Source: Ceratotherium simum simum (Eukaryota > Chordata > Mammalia > Perissodactyla > Rhinocerotidae). Taken from it: a stretch of DNA of 64,000 bases. The stretch is from NCBI RefSeq assembly GCF_000283155.1, contig NW_004454170.1:10931594-10995593 (forward strand), read 5' to 3'. The notes under the pieces are model-generated. The model was not told the DNA's origin, made no database searches, and saw only the letters and a list, made by a program, of their open reading frames with translations. A program made the translations under genes and the position numbers. Positions 1 to 11,540 of this stretch are shown here, in pieces (positions within the stretch are counted from its first letter, which is position 1; each line of letters opens with the position of its first letter).

Positions 1-955
1 TATGTCTTTTGCATAGTATAGATGACTAATTTTTAAAAAGACAATAAGAAAATCTCTGTCTTCTACTTGGGAAGTTTATTTCATTCATATTTATTGGAAT
101 TATTGATAAATTTAGATTTATTTCTCCCAAAGATTTTGTGTTTCCCATTTGTTGTGATTTAAAATTTTTTTCTTTTTCCTTTTTTTAAACAAAAAAATTT
201 TATTTTGAGTTGGTCATGTTTTTGTTGTTCTCTTCTCTATTTTACTGATTGTTCATTGAGATTGTTCATTTTATTTTTGTTCTTCAGAGGTAACCTTAAC
301 ATTATAGCACATACACTTGACTTAGAAAGTATCATCCAGTATTGTGTTGTACACTTTCAAGGAGCACATTGTTTCTTGGATTGTTGAGTGGTAAGATTTT
401 GATCTCTACCCTCCTTCCAAAAATACAAGGAACTTAAAATATTTTAACTCCAATCATTTCTTCCCATCTCCCGTATTGTTATCCAATATTTTAAACACCC
501 TTTGCTTTTATACTATGAATTAGTCATTATTTTTATCATTCTTGATTTATACTGTCCTTTCTTATTTACATGTACCCATAAGTTTATAAATTTCTTTGCT
601 TACCATTTTTTTTCTTACATTTTACTTTTTCCTTCTGGATTCAATTTTCTCCTTCTTTAGGGGAAGCACTTTAGTAGTTCTTTCCTTGAGGATCTGTTAG
701 CAATTCATTCTCAGTTTCTGATTGCCTGAAAAATTCTTAATTTACCTATATGTTACATATTTTCTCTGGTATATATTGCATAAAGTATAACAAAGGAAAA
801 CCATTTTTAGTTATTGTTGTGCCCTTACTCTTGAATGATAGGTTAACTGGGTATAGAATTCTAGGTTCGCAGGTATTTCTTTTTTCTCAGCACTTTGAAG
901 ATATTTGTGCCTTTTATTAATTTTTGCCTCTCAGCCACAAATCCACCCTTCTTTG
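1..955 (-). mobile_element. Antisense L1 (LINE-1) fragment, left part of a split copy
   Basis: AT-rich sequence that reads on the plus strand like the complement of an old mammalian L1. The clearest stretch is about 690-900, where the phrases 'gggtatagaattctaggtt' and 'ctcagcactttgaagatat' match from memory a part of L1M-type elements seen in many mammals. No open frame survives. The matching right-hand part appears to resume near 2716, so this copy was probably split by later insertions at 956-2715. The L1 identity of 1-500 is less certain than that of 500-950. Confidence 0.55.
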
Positions 956-1547
956 CTATACTTTGTGATATCAGACCCGAACTCTGCTGTTTACATTTCT
1001 CACTTGCCAGAAGGCTTCGTTTTAGGCTCTGCCAAGAGAGGGCACCAGAGAGACACTACAAGGCTAGAAGAGGAAGAAGAAAAAAGTAAACTTTTCCTTT
1101 TGATGTTCTGTTTTTTGGCTCAGCAGTGAGTAGACCAGGGTGTAGAGGTCCTGGTTCATTTGTGGCACCCTCCAGCCAGTTTCTCTGTTACCACATTGGG
1201 GTGTGGCTCTTAGCTCTCATGGCTCATCAGTGGCCAATTTCTTTGCCACCACATCAGTGGGCATCATGTTCCTACGGCAATCATGCCCTCTTCTCAGAGG
1301 CTTGAATTTCAGCTTTGCAGGGTCCCCTCCTCTGAGATTTTAAATTCCTTTCTTGTTCACTTTCCTCTCATCCCCAAGGGTAGTAGTTTCTTTCTGTAGT
1401 TTCTCTCTCTCTACATCTTAGAGTTTGTTTTGCCCATTTTAGTTATTAATCACCTTTTACTAATTTATAATTCATTATGTTAAATTTTCTCTGTTTAAAT
1501 TGCTGGTTTGGTTTCAGTCTTCTGACTGGACCCTAACTGATGAAATG
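956..1547 (+). mobile_element. Unnamed LTR-like dispersed repeat
   Basis: A segment unlike the L1 on either side. Its ending 'tctgactggaccctaactga' near 1520-1541 and the internal phrase 'ccagccagtttctctg' are familiar from a dispersed mammalian repeat that I take to be an LTR, but I cannot name the family. A TG near 963 could be its left end; no clean CA end or target duplication is visible. It sits inside the split antisense L1, so it arrived after that L1. Confidence 0.35.
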
Positions 1548-2715
1548 TTATTTTCTTGTTTTCTATTTTATTTTCTTGCTGTGCAAAAGACTATTGTCAG
1601 CAAAAGATTTGAATAGACATTTCATAAAAGAAGATATGCAATTGGCCAATAAGCCCATGAAAAAGTGTTCAACATTATTAATCATCAGAGAAACGCAAAA
1701 TAAAACCACAGTGAGATACCACTACACACCCACCAGAATAACTGAAATTAAAAAGACTGACAATAGTAAATTTTGGCAAAGATGTATAACAACTGGAACT
1801 CTCATACATTGTTGGGAATGTAAAATTGTACAACCAATTTGGAGAAAAGTCTGGAAGTTTCTTATAAATATACACCTACCCTATGACCCCAGCAATTCCA
1901 CTCTTAGGTATTTACCCAAGAGAAACAAAAACATACATTCACAAAAAGACTTGTTCAAGAACGTTCACAGCGGCTTTATTCATAATCTCTAAAATGGAAA
2001 GAGGTCCAGTGTCCATCAGTAGGGGGATAGATGAATGAACTGGTGTATTCATATAGTGGAAAACTACTCAACAATAAAAAAGAATGAACTACTGATACAT
2101 GCAACACCGTGGATGAATATGAAAACCATGTTAAGCGAAAGAAGCCTTATACAAAAATGTAGGATTTCACTTATGTGTGATTCCAGAATAGGTAAAACCA
2201 ATCCATGGCAGAAAAAAATCAGAATAGTGGTATGGTGGTAAAGGGATGGGGGTTGACTGGAAAGGTACATGAAGGAGCTTTCTGGAAGTGATGGCACAGT
2301 CTTTATATTTGCTAGAAATTTGGGTCACACAGCAATGTACACATATGATTTCTGCATTTTATTGTATGTAAATTTGACATCAAAAGAAAGCACCTGTAAA
2401 CAGATATGGAACTCTATTTAATGATATCCTTGCTGAAACATACGGGGGAAGTGTAGTAATGTCTATAATTTGCTTTGAAATGCACAATACAAAAACATGC
2501 CAAAATAAAACAAAAGAACAACAAAAAGCTAATGAGGGATTGATGGATGAATACAGAGATGGATAGAAGATAAATATGTGATAAAGCAAATACAGTAAAG
2601 TTGAGTAAAACATTAATGGTAGAACCTAAGTGGTAAGAATACAGGTGTTCACTGTAAAGTTCTGTCAACTTTGCTCTATATTTGAAAATTTTATAATAAA
2701 ATGTTGAAAAAAGGG
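1548..2715 (+). mobile_element. L1 3' end, sense orientation, 5'-truncated
   Basis: The 3' end of a LINE-1 on the plus strand. One frame from about 1600 to 1990 still reads like the C-terminal tail that follows the ORF2 reverse transcriptase, including a segment resembling DLNRHFIKEDMQLANKPMK and a downstream YDPSNSTLRYLPKRNKNIHS. The 3' untranslated part carries the usual 'ttcatatagtggaaaactac' and 'gaatgaactactgatacatg' stretches. It ends in an A-rich tail near 2690-2715 containing 'aataaa'. It is a 5'-truncated copy with no function expected. I see no unambiguous target duplication. Confidence 0.85.
1600..1992 (+). pseudogene. L1 ORF2 C-terminal remnant
   Basis: About 130 codons remain open. 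They match in outline the far C-terminal part of L1 ORF2 (after the reverse transcriptase, towards the cysteine-rich end), including the WRKVWKFLINIHLPYDPSNS segment. The endonuclease and reverse transcriptase are absent because the element is 5'-truncated, so this frame cannot encode an active protein. The apparent start codon at 1540 lies in flanking sequence and has no meaning. Confidence 0.7.
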
Positions 2716-4050
2716 TTGCTCTAAGTCTAATATCACTTTGAAAGTAATCTGTGTTTTCTCTATGGTTTTGTTTAACATCTTTTCTTTGTTTTCTTTGTGT
2801 GGGTTCTGCACTTTCACTGAAATGAGTTTAGGTACAAATTAATTTTTATTGCACTCAGGACTCATGGCCTTACATCCTTTTTCAATTCTTGAAATGTCTC
2901 AGCCCTTACTTTTTTGAAAATTGCCTTTCTTCTCTTCTAGAATTCACATTAGATCTGTGTCAAAATTTCTCATCCTTCATCCTCATATCTTAGAATCGCT
3001 TTCATATATTTCTTTGTCTCTCTTTGCTGCAATTTGGTGCTCTCACCTTGAATCTTCAGATATTTCATCCTCATATCCAGTTTTCAGTTTACTGACTCTC
3101 TCTTCAGCTACATCTAGTCTGCTGTTTAAACTATAACTGCTTTTCATTTCTGGAAATTCTATTTAATTCTTTTCCCAATACAATTATACTTTTCTTGTGT
3201 CTTATCTTTTTGATTCTTTTATGTATTTAATCATTTTAAGTATATTTAGTTTTTAGCTTAATTCCAATAGTTTATTTTAAGTGTTATCAGGGGTTAAAGT
3301 TCTACTATTTGCTGACTCTCGTTCGTCGTGGATTGCTTCCATGTGTGCTTCACAAATTTGGATTATGTTTTATGAACATAGTCATCTGAGGGACTCTTCC
3401 AGATTGGGAAAGGTTATGTCCCTCTAGAGAAATGTTTCCATTTTTTTTTTTGCCAGGCACAACAAAGTCATAGGCCCTGGTCACTTTTTAAATTAATTTT
3501 CTCAGTCATGCATCTAGAGCAAAGTTGAGCCCAAAACTCATATGAAGGCAAACCTGTGCTCATGAATTATCAGAGGAGACTATTTCTTTTCTTCATCTGG
3601 AATCCAGTTTGAGACAGCTAAGCTGTTTGGTCATCTTCCTGAGTCTGAGTGTAGATTGTGTTTACTCCATCCTATGACAAAGGTAGCACTTCAAGGCCTC
3701 TGGTTTTCTGTGGAGGATATTGGGAGAGGAGGAGTAGGGGTGTTGCATTCTACTTTCTTACATCATGTGGACTCAAGGCCTAATCTCCTGACCCCATGTG
3801 GACAGTCACACCCAAGCCCTTGCATTACCAAATCTGGCAGCCTTTCCTCAGGAAGCTGCAGCATCAGCTCAGGGTTTCTCCTCTGGTTTTCAATTCTCTC
3901 TTTGTTTTGGGTCTCTGGAAATTTCCCTCCCTTTCTTATAAACCCAGTTATTGCTTTTAAAAGGATGTTCATTATAATTTATTCAGCAATTTCTAGGTGT
4001 TTCATATTGGGAGGGTCTTCAAGTAATCTGATCTTCTATAATAGCGGAAA
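2716..4050 (-). mobile_element. Antisense L1 fragment, right part of the split copy
   Basis: AT-rich sequence resembling the complement of the 5' region of old L1M/HAL1-type elements. The best stretch is about 2880-3170, where 'actgactctctcttcagct' and 'tctagtctgctgtttaaac' match the remembered L1 antisense text. Orientation agrees with 1-955, so the two are probably halves of one insertion. Identity fades after about 3300, and 3300-4050 is L1 only by continuity. Confidence 0.5.
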
Positions 4051-4215
4051 TGAAAGCTGTGTTAGGCATTTGACATGAATTATTTTATTAATTCTTCACA
4101 ACAACTCTATAATATATGTATTAGTAGTAGTCCAGATCTAGGCATAGAGGGATTATGCAGCTTTTCCAGGTTTTACAAGCTGGTAAGTATGGAAGACTTG
4201 GGATTCCCCCAATGT
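4051..4215 (-). mobile_element. MIR SINE, antisense
   Basis: A decayed MIR on the minus strand. The plus strand shows 'ttaggcatttgacatgaatt', 'attcttcacaacaactctat' and a later 'agctggtaagtatggaagac' in the order expected for the complement of MIR (tail first, conserved core last). This is an ancient tRNA-derived element with no expected activity. Confidence 0.55.
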
Positions 4216-4673
4216 CTAAATGATTCCAGTGTGCAGGCTTTTGTTCTCTCATGTGCAAGGGTAGAGAAATCCATCTCTTGGCCTGGGAAGGTTGCTTTGC
4301 CTGGGTCAGCAGTGTCAGTAAATTAGTACTGTAACAACTCACTTCTGGGTATGCATTTGCTATCATCTCATTCAGCAGCAAGACCTGAAGAATGTTCTTT
4401 GCACCATAAGAAACAGGTGGCTTTAGGATTTCTCTTATTGATTGTCATGTCCAGCCTGTGGGCTGGCTGGAAGGACAACGTTTGAGGTCCCATACGGGAC
4501 CACTCTTAAGTGACCCTCTGCTCCCTGACGAGAACACTCAACCACAGGATCATGTGACTCCTATGTCTCATGTTCGTTTCTGACTGAGTTTTATTTAAGT
4601 TGCTTGCTCTTATTTGCAAACCTGAGAAGTGATAAGCTTTCTATTTGTCTCTGAAAATGCCTTGCAGACAGCT
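4216..4673. other. Single-copy-like sequence, nothing recognised
   Basis: Mixed-composition sequence with no repeat family, exon signal or RNA gene that I can support. Open frames here are short and have no recognisable domain. Confidence 0.4.
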
Positions 4674-4781
4674 AGGGTGACCAACTGCCCTGGTTTACCT
4701 GGCATGAGGAGTTCCCAGGGATGTGGGACTTTCAGTGCTGAAACTGGGTGAGTTCTGGGCAAACCAGGATGTTAGTCACTC
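4674..4781. mobile_element. Short DNA transposon with terminal inverted repeats
   Basis: A 108-bp element whose ends are imperfect inverted repeats. The left end reads 'agggtgaccaactgccctgg' and the complement of the right end reads 'gagtgactaacatcctggtt'. This resembles a non-autonomous MER-type DNA transposon found across mammals; I do not recall its name with certainty. It encodes nothing and no exact target duplication is visible. Confidence 0.6.
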
Positions 4782-5034
4782 CGCAGACTGCTCTGGGGTA
4801 TTGTTAATCAGATCAGTTCTGGTCCTTTGCCACAAGAGGCCAGAGCATCTTCTGGTTTCCAGATTTCCCCAGAGATGAAAGGAAGAGGGTTTAATGGTGA
4901 GAAGAGGAGCACAGAGGACAGAAGTTTCATTTCAAGGACATATGGAATGAAGCAAAACCTCACCAGGTATTTCCCAGCTGTTCCTAGTTAGCCCCAGCGG
5001 AAGATGGAGCAGCTTAGGAGGGACAAAACCTAAG
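4782..5034. other. Single-copy-like sequence, nothing recognised
   Basis: Purine-rich in places (about 4870-4930 and 5030-5050). No repeat, exon or regulatory element could be supported. Confidence 0.35.
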
Positions 5035-5278
5035 AGCGACAGGGAAGGGGACTAAGATTTGTAGAGCATGGTCTCCTGTGTCAGATATTTGTTAGATTCC
5101 TAGTCCTGACTGGAATTCTGTGAGGCAGACAGTATTATGCCCATTTTGAAGAGGAGGAAACCAAAACTCCACAAAACTAAGTCACTTGCCTGATATCACA
5201 GGTTTGCAAACAGCGATGCCTGGATTCAAACCCAGGTGGGCCTGACCCCAAAGCCAGGGCTTCTTCCACTGGACCACA
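5035..5278 (-). mobile_element. MIR SINE, antisense, nearly full length
   Basis: A well-preserved MIR on the minus strand. The plus strand shows, in order, 'gtcagatatttgttagattc', 'cagtattatgcccattttga', 'aagtcacttgcctgatatca' and 'gattcaaacccaggtgggcc'. These are the complements of the MIR tail, the core and the tRNA-like B-box region. The head continues to about 5278. Length of about 245 bp is close to the full MIR of about 260 bp. Confidence 0.85.
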
Positions 5279-5899
5279 GTGAGGGGGTGAGAAGGAGTGC
5301 TCTTTATGCCAGCATGGATTTAGGGAGTTGTGAGCAGAGGAGGAAAGATGAAAGGAGGCAGGCTCTGCCAACTGTCACAGGCCTTGCAAACAACCTCTAC
5401 CCTTGGGAAGTGGCAGACAGCGGCCACTGCTCCAGGGACGCCATCAGACCTGAGGGATTCAAGGAAGTGGGCAGGAGAGCATGGGGTACTCTCTGCCAGG
5501 GCCCAGCTCTCTTTTCCTTTTCCCTTCCCAACATATTGTACCCACCGTCGGGTTTGGGTGGAGTGGTCAGGTTGCTGGGCTTGGAGGTAAAACTTCCTCT
5601 CCCCTCAGCTGTGCTGTTTATAGACCATCATGCAGGTGGTCCCAGCCCCTGGTGCCTGGCTCTCTGTTCCTCACTATTGGGTGTCTTACTGCCTGGTCTG
5701 AGGTCATGAGATTGGCCCATCATGTCTCCACTTGCTCATCTTCAGAAAAACAGCCTTCTATGGCCTGTTGCATTGTAAAACGCTGTATCAATATTAAACA
5801 TTATTAGGGCATCCTTGCCTAACAAACACATCCTAAGGATCCAGGGATCAGGCTGCTTTTAAAGGCCTCTTCTAATATTTACCTACCCAGCTTCCTTCT
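5279..5899. other. Single-copy-like GC-moderate sequence
   Basis: No repeat or exon recognised. A frame of 157 codons at 5236-5709 overlaps the antisense MIR at its start and has no recognisable domain, so I do not call it a gene. Confidence 0.4.
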
Positions 5900-6215
5900 A
5901 TACTCCTGGCTGTGTTTTTCTGAAACAGCTGTGTCCAGAACAGAAGGCTCTTTTGTGTAAACTCATAAGTCACCTGTGCTTATTTTGTGTATCCAGAGCT
6001 GTTATGTTCTGTAGTGAGCTATTTTTTTCTTTTAAATAGGAGTGGGTATTTGATATAATAGATTATTACATGTTCGGCATACAAATTACTAGGTCTTAGA
6101 AGCAAGAAATGAGTAATTTTGCCCTGAGGTAATATAACAGCTACTGCAGAGTCACTAAAATCAATTAAATAGATCATTTGTGGTCAGGGCAGAAGCGTGG
6201 AATTACTACCTGAAT
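5900..6215. promoter_or_regulatory. Candidate conserved non-coding block
   Basis: AT-rich, repeat-free sequence with dense TAAT/ATTA-like cores, for example around 6050-6070 and 6155-6175. It has no open frame and does not look like any interspersed repeat. In mammalian gene deserts such texture often marks a constrained non-coding element. This is an inference from composition only; no alignment was available. Confidence 0.25.
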
Positions 6216-6584
6216 AGCATTCAGCGGTCGTTCCCCCATTTAATCATTTGACAAACAGGTATCGAGAACCCGAGGTGGGTTTGAGACGTTATCTATGTGT
6301 TGAGAAGTGCTCAAGGACATATAAAGCATACAGCGTCAAGGAGACCAAGGATTTACCCAATCCTTTCCATAGGAAGCTAACAGAAGTCATTGCGTTGTTT
6401 GATGGATAGGCCTAAGTGTGAGGAAAGTGGGCTCTCTTAGAAAGCAACTGGACGTGGACCCAGAAGTGCGAGTGGTAACCTGTACAGTTTTGTTTAGGAG
6501 AGCATGGAGTGAGGAAGAGGAGGCAATATGGATCAGACACTGAAGACTCTGCCTCTAGAAGACCAGTTATAATGCAACATGCAT
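6216..6584. other. Single-copy-like sequence
   Basis: Nothing firm recognised. About 6240-6330 faintly resembles the start of the old dispersed repeat seen elsewhere in the window, but too weakly to call. Confidence 0.3.
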
Positions 6585-6790
6585 TTGGAGCCAGGGGTTC
6601 TGGGTACTAAAGCCCAGCTCTGTCGCTCATTAGCAGAATGATTTGGGACAAGTTACTTAACCTCATTAAGTTCCAGTTTTTTCATCTGTCAAAAGGGATC
6701 ATTGTACTAGTTCCCTCACTGTAATTGTAAGGCTTAGATGAGAGATTGTATGTGAAATGCCTGGCACATGGTGGGCACTCAAATCAAAGA
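6585..6790 (+). mobile_element. MIR SINE, sense
   Basis: MIR on the plus strand. 'agcccagctctgtcgctcat' leads into 'gggacaagttacttaacctc', then 'tttttcatctgtcaaaaggg', and finally 'atgcctggcacatggtgggc'. All parts of the MIR core and tail are present in the right order. No duplication flanks remain. Confidence 0.85.
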
Positions 6791-7374
6791 GTGGCCATGA
6801 TGCTTATCCTACAGCCCACATGAAAGAGTTGGATGCCACTCTCACCGTGGGGAATGTCCCACCTTGCTCAGAAGACCAGAGCTGGGAGGGTCTAATCTTG
6901 CTCTTGTTACTGACCTATGTTCCAGCTGAAAAACGGACCCCAGTTTTCTCAAGGTCTCCAAAGAATCCAATTTTGTGTGAGAGTCATGGAGATCATAGCC
7001 TTCTGTGTCCGGGATGGAAGACCATTTGGCTACCAATTTTTTCCCTGGGAAATACTTCAGTCTTCGCCAGTGAGGAACTTTCCATTTGCCTCTATAATTG
7101 AAATGGGACCTCTGGGTCACTGGGTCAGTATCCTCTGGCCTGTGAGTCACCCAGGGCAGCTGTCCACTTTTTGTCGAGTGAGTCAAGAATCTCTCGACCC
7201 CGGTCAAATGGTGTGGAGGGGTGAAAAATTATCTAATGAAGCCCAGCGATTGAGTCCCACTCCTATACCACTTCAGGGGGCACAACACCCTTCAACCCTG
7301 ATACCACCCTCTTCCTTGTCACTGTAAGACCAGTCTAACAAGAATGGGTGGACCAAATTGGATATCTTTTATTA
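6791..7374. other. Single-copy-like sequence
   Basis: No repeat, exon or RNA gene recognised. Overlapping open frames on both strands (6757-7327) show no conserved domain or splice-site context that would support coding. Confidence 0.4.
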
Positions 7375-7735
7375 AAGCACCAATGAGCGAAAGATACTCT
7401 AAAATAACTCATGTCAAAAACCAAAGTTAAAATAATGTCATACTCCCATAATTAATACTATCAGGCTTGACAGCAGAATATGCTAAATAAATTAGTCTTT
7501 AAATGCTTATGTTTCTTCCAATTATAGGTTTTTGGTCTAATAATTGCTTCACTGAATAGATGAATTGCCTCAATATTCTGCTTACTTTTGTTTGTAAAGA
7601 TGTGGCCTTTATAAACCAATAATCAATAGAAATACCTTTTTTTCTACCTGGCCTCAATCTGTAAAATAGAAGATTTTTTGAATGACAGTTAAAGGAATTC
7701 ATGAGAATGACTTTGACTAGATGTAACCAATTTTT
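7375..7735. promoter_or_regulatory. Candidate conserved non-coding block
   Basis: AT-rich, repeat-free block with many ATTA/TAAT cores and no mobile-element signature. Proposed as a candidate conserved element from texture alone. Confidence 0.22.
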
Positions 7736-8185
7736 ATTGGGTATCTTCTCAGCGTAAGGAACAGGGCCAGCCACTGAAGGGGACACAGAGACAGAGAAGG
7801 GAAAGGGTTGTGTGACGCTGAGTGCTGTAGAGGCAGAAAGGGCCTTGAGGAGTAGCATCAGACAAAAGCAGCATTTTCAAAATGGGTTGTAGATGACTGG
7901 GTCTTGGAAGCAGAGAGGAGGGTAGGGGAGAGTTTTCTGGGTTGAAGACCTGGCAGGGACAGGGAAGGACAGAAGGAAATCGAGGACCTCAGAGATGGCC
8001 ATTCCCCAGGCTCTTTGAGGGGCCTTATTGCACATAGTTCCTTGAATGTGAAGAATCTCTGTGTCCCTTGAGCTCATTTCTCACCAGCTCACGGCCACTG
8101 GCTGGTAAGTGAGAAGCCGAAATTGCAACTTGACTCCGTCTGGCGCTTTTGGGCATGTCACTACCGATTCTCAGACTCGGGGCAG
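7736..8185. other. Possible old repeat fragment, then single-copy sequence
   Basis: About 7736-7850 has the run 'gaacagggccagccactgaa' followed by 'ggggacacagagacagagaa', resembling the start of the GA-rich dispersed repeat seen more fully at 24.9 and 55.6 kb. The remainder to 8185 shows nothing recognisable. Confidence 0.3.
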
Positions 8186-8462
8186 AGAGGTTCACCTGGG
8201 GCACTTTTGAGACACAGAATCCAGTATATCCCTCCAGATCATCCCCAGAACCTCAGGTTGGAGCCTGAGCATGCGTATATTGAAAAACTCTGGGGCCGCG
8301 CTTCTCAAAGCTTATGTGCACACAGGTCCCCTGAGGAGCCTGTTAAAATGCAGATCCTCATGGACTAGGTCTGGGGCAGGGCCTGTGCATCTGCATTTCC
8401 TACAAGTGTCCAGGTGAGGCTGAAGCTCCTGGTCGCTGGTCCACTCTTGGACAAGCAGGGCC
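8186..8462 (+). mobile_element. MER5-type hAT DNA transposon copies
   Basis: The clearest part is 8298-8462: 'gcttctcaaagcttatgtgc', 'gagcctgttaaaatgcagat', 'ggtctggggcagggcctgtg', then 'gaggctgaagctcctggtcg', the order expected for MER5A in sense. A weaker MER5-like piece precedes it at 8186-8296. MER5A is a roughly 190-bp non-autonomous relative of Charlie hAT transposons; it has no coding capacity. Confidence 0.7.
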
Positions 8463-9159
8463 CCGGGTTTCTGAATCTCACCCAAGGCTGAGACGCATTG
8501 CACAGGTCTACACCATCTCCTGTCTAGACTTCTGTAAATACGGATAAACCATCTGTAGGGGACACAGAGGCACAGAGCCGAGAGGCAGGAGGAAAATCAG
8601 GATGGGGCTGGGCTATGAAGTCCAAGCTAGTGGTGAGTTTCAAAGCTGAGGGACGGGAAGGCAGAGCCGCCTGCTTCAGGGAGGTCCCAGAGGCCGAGCT
8701 CTGCGGAAGGCGGGCTGGAGCCGTGATTCCAGCCCTGACAGACCCCACGCGCGAGACCCTCGGAAGGACTCACTGATTAAATAAATGTGTTCTCAGTGCA
8801 GGAGGAGAACCCCAGGTTTAAAACTCATTTCCTTCTGTGGGGCTCTACCACCCTTCCCCAGTGTGGACACACATAGACGTTCTCAGAGGAAATAACCGGG
8901 TGCTTTGAAACAAACCTCCATGAGGGAGGCACATACAGACTTTGATAGAAAGATGACCCTTCTGATTTTCTTTGATTCCCAGACTGGGGAAATATTATTA
9001 TGTTCCAGTGATGTTGAAATGAAACACATTTTAAAGTTTTTTTTTAAATAATGGAAAAAGCAGGTAATCCCAAGAAGTGAATATAATTCCTTTAAACAAT
9101 TAAAAAAATGAATTCAGTTTTTTTTTTTTTTTGTAAATCAGGAAATAGCTTCATTGTTT
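8463..9159. other. Single-copy-like sequence with a T tract
   Basis: No repeat recognised. A T tract of about 15 bases lies at about 9119-9133 and an A/T-rich stretch at 9020-9110. No gene can be supported. Confidence 0.35.
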
Positions 9160-10170
9160 GAATTTAGATATAATTAAAGCATTGATTTGGCCTCATTGGA
9201 AAGTGAATGTTTATCGAAGAATCAGTGCCACGGGAACAGGGGCCTGGATGGCGGGGAGACGCAGACTCCGTCCAAGTCCACACTGTTAATTTCTTTATAA
9301 AAAGATAAAAATTAGCGTTAGCGAGAGGCCTCGACAGGAAGTGGAGCATGTCTCCTCGTTTTCCCCAAGAGCCCCCGTCTTGGCGATATTGTGTTGCTTA
9401 GGAACTAACAAAACATGCCTCTCTGTGTGTGTCTCTTTCTCTTTCTTTTTTTTAATGGTCCCTTTGTGCCCTGATATTTTTCCAAGTTGGCAGCTGTGAG
9501 GAAAAACAATGTGATTTGGTTAGATGCTGCCTCCCGCTCGCAAGTCTGGAGCAGAATAGATAAGAACTTGTATGTCAGAACACAAAGTTTACTCAGCACC
9601 CGTCAGAAGCTTTTGATGTCGCCTGCCCAATCTGGCCTCGCATCTTTGAAGTTCTATTACACATGCTAGGGTTCCGTCAATAAGAAACAGACCTTTCTTT
9701 CCCCTGCTAGTTAAAACATCTGCCTCCTGGAAACGCCCCACATTAAAGCAGGTTACAATAGTTCCATGGCTCGGAGAGACCCGGCCTTTGCCACATTAGT
9801 GACAAGAAGAGAAATGCTTAAGGGATGGAAGCCATTTAAGAAAACGCTCAAGGACCTCGGGGTGACGATGTTTTCCCCATTCCAAGACTGTAAGGAAGAA
9901 GATTCAGCTGGGTTGGTTCTCTCGGAAGCAGAGGGACTGGACCGGGCAGCCTTTTCGGGCAGCTCCTTCTACAGCGCTGTGTTCGCATTATGAGTCACAT
10001 GTGGTCTGCACCCTTTATCTGGGGCACTCCCTGTTTCTCAGTGAATAGGAGTGGAGAAAACAGGCGCATCGGTTTGTAGTGTCACTCTTTGCAATGTCAT
10101 TTAAACTACTCAGCAAATGGCTTATTTGTCAAAGAATATTGCTTTTTCCTGGAATAAAACCCAGTTACTG
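9160..10170. promoter_or_regulatory. Candidate conserved non-coding block, long
   Basis: About 1 kb free of recognisable repeats, the longest such stretch of this texture in the first half of the window. It mixes AT-rich cores ('gataaaaattagcgttagcg' near 9303) with moderately GC-rich parts. Open frames are short and unrecognised. Such blocks are often enhancer-like, but only alignment could show constraint. Confidence 0.28.
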
Positions 10171-11540
10171 ATTGCCAAAACCTATGGATATCAGAAATGA
10201 TATCATGATGTGCTCCTGCTGTTCCATACTGGTGTACTTTGAAGGGATGGGGAGGTGGGGGCAGGGAGCCTTTGTTCCTGGAAATGAAAGCATCTAGACA
10301 ATGGATTATCTGAAGGACCTCGGATGCCAGGCTCCATGCCCTAAACTCTGGCTTGCAACAAAAGCTTTCATTTCAGAGTCCAGTTCTAGAAATGTTGGAG
10401 GTGGGTCGAGGTCCAAGGAATGTTGGTGAAGGGCAGGTGGGCAGACAAGCAGGAGGACTGCTAACTGATGCCCAGCCGAGTCCCAGTTGCACATCTTGAC
10501 TCTGTGGCTGTAGATCTGCTGCATCGGCTGCTAGGGAGATGGGAAGTGGAAGTCAGAAGGAAAAAAACCATGAGCCCAGGCCCTGGAAACTCGGTGCCAA
10601 AATGCTGAGCTCAATATGCAAATGGCAAGGACAGGGGCAAGTTGGTGCGCGATGGGGCAACAAAATCATTGGGCAGATAAGTTGTTCTGGGGCATCACTA
10701 GCACCCCCTTTCTGTGCCTTTTCCTCTCTTGATGGTATCTTTCTTCTTTCCTGACCTCTAAATTTAGTGCTATCATACTCTTCTGTTCTCCTTTTTTCCC
10801 TCCCGTCCCTCAAATGCTGATACAGGATTAGGATCTTTTCAGTTTACCCATTCTAAGAACAAATGGCTGGAAATGCTCAATTGGTAACTCCTACTAACAA
10901 CATTTTCATTTTAAGGGAAGACAAAGCTAAAGCCAAAGAAATGAATTTCTAATGGTTGAATTTTAGGCATTGATGGGCAGAATTTCATTTCCCTGGAACT
11001 GGACCATGGAAAGTCTCTACTAACCTTGCTGAAGAAAGATAAACAGTCCTTTCCCTCATTCAGTTTGCAAAATAATAGGGAAGAAAATCGCAAGCGATCC
11101 AGAATTCTTACCTGAAACATTTATGGATAAACCAGGTCATGGTCATATTATGATACGAATAGTGGAAAGTCAATGATGAGGAGGGGCCATGCGGGCTTCG
11201 TCACACCTCCTCAGCTGATGTGAACAATTCAGATTCAAGTTTAGGGATATAGTAACACAAGAGGAAGTCTGAGGCCCTGGAGGTGGCATGCAGTCAACTC
11301 AGTGGCAGAGCCAGACAAACTACGTGGGGGTTCTGGACAAGGGAAGGGAGAGGAGAATCCTGATCATCGTGTCTGTGTGGGGCTGGCAGGATCAAGCCAC
11401 TGTGGGCTCCAGCGAGAGAGGGACACGATGATGTCCTGTCTGGTGAAAGCCACGGTGCACAGGCTGGACTGGAAGACACGGTGTGGGGGTGGAGGCAAGG
11501 AGACTGGCTGGGGAAGGTCCCAGAAGGCAGTGAGGTGAGG
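10171..11540. other. Single-copy-like sequence
   Basis: No interspersed repeat, exon or RNA gene recognised over about 1.4 kb. Short frames on both strands have no domain. A G-rich tract lies near 10245-10265. Confidence 0.4.

Noticed and set aside
4661..4790. Duplication 'gcagac' flanking the small transposon at 4674-4781
   Set aside because: The left copy is separated from the element by four extra bases, so it is probably coincidence.
5236..5807. Frames of 157 and 108 codons
   Set aside because: The longer one begins inside an antisense MIR and neither contains a recognisable domain.
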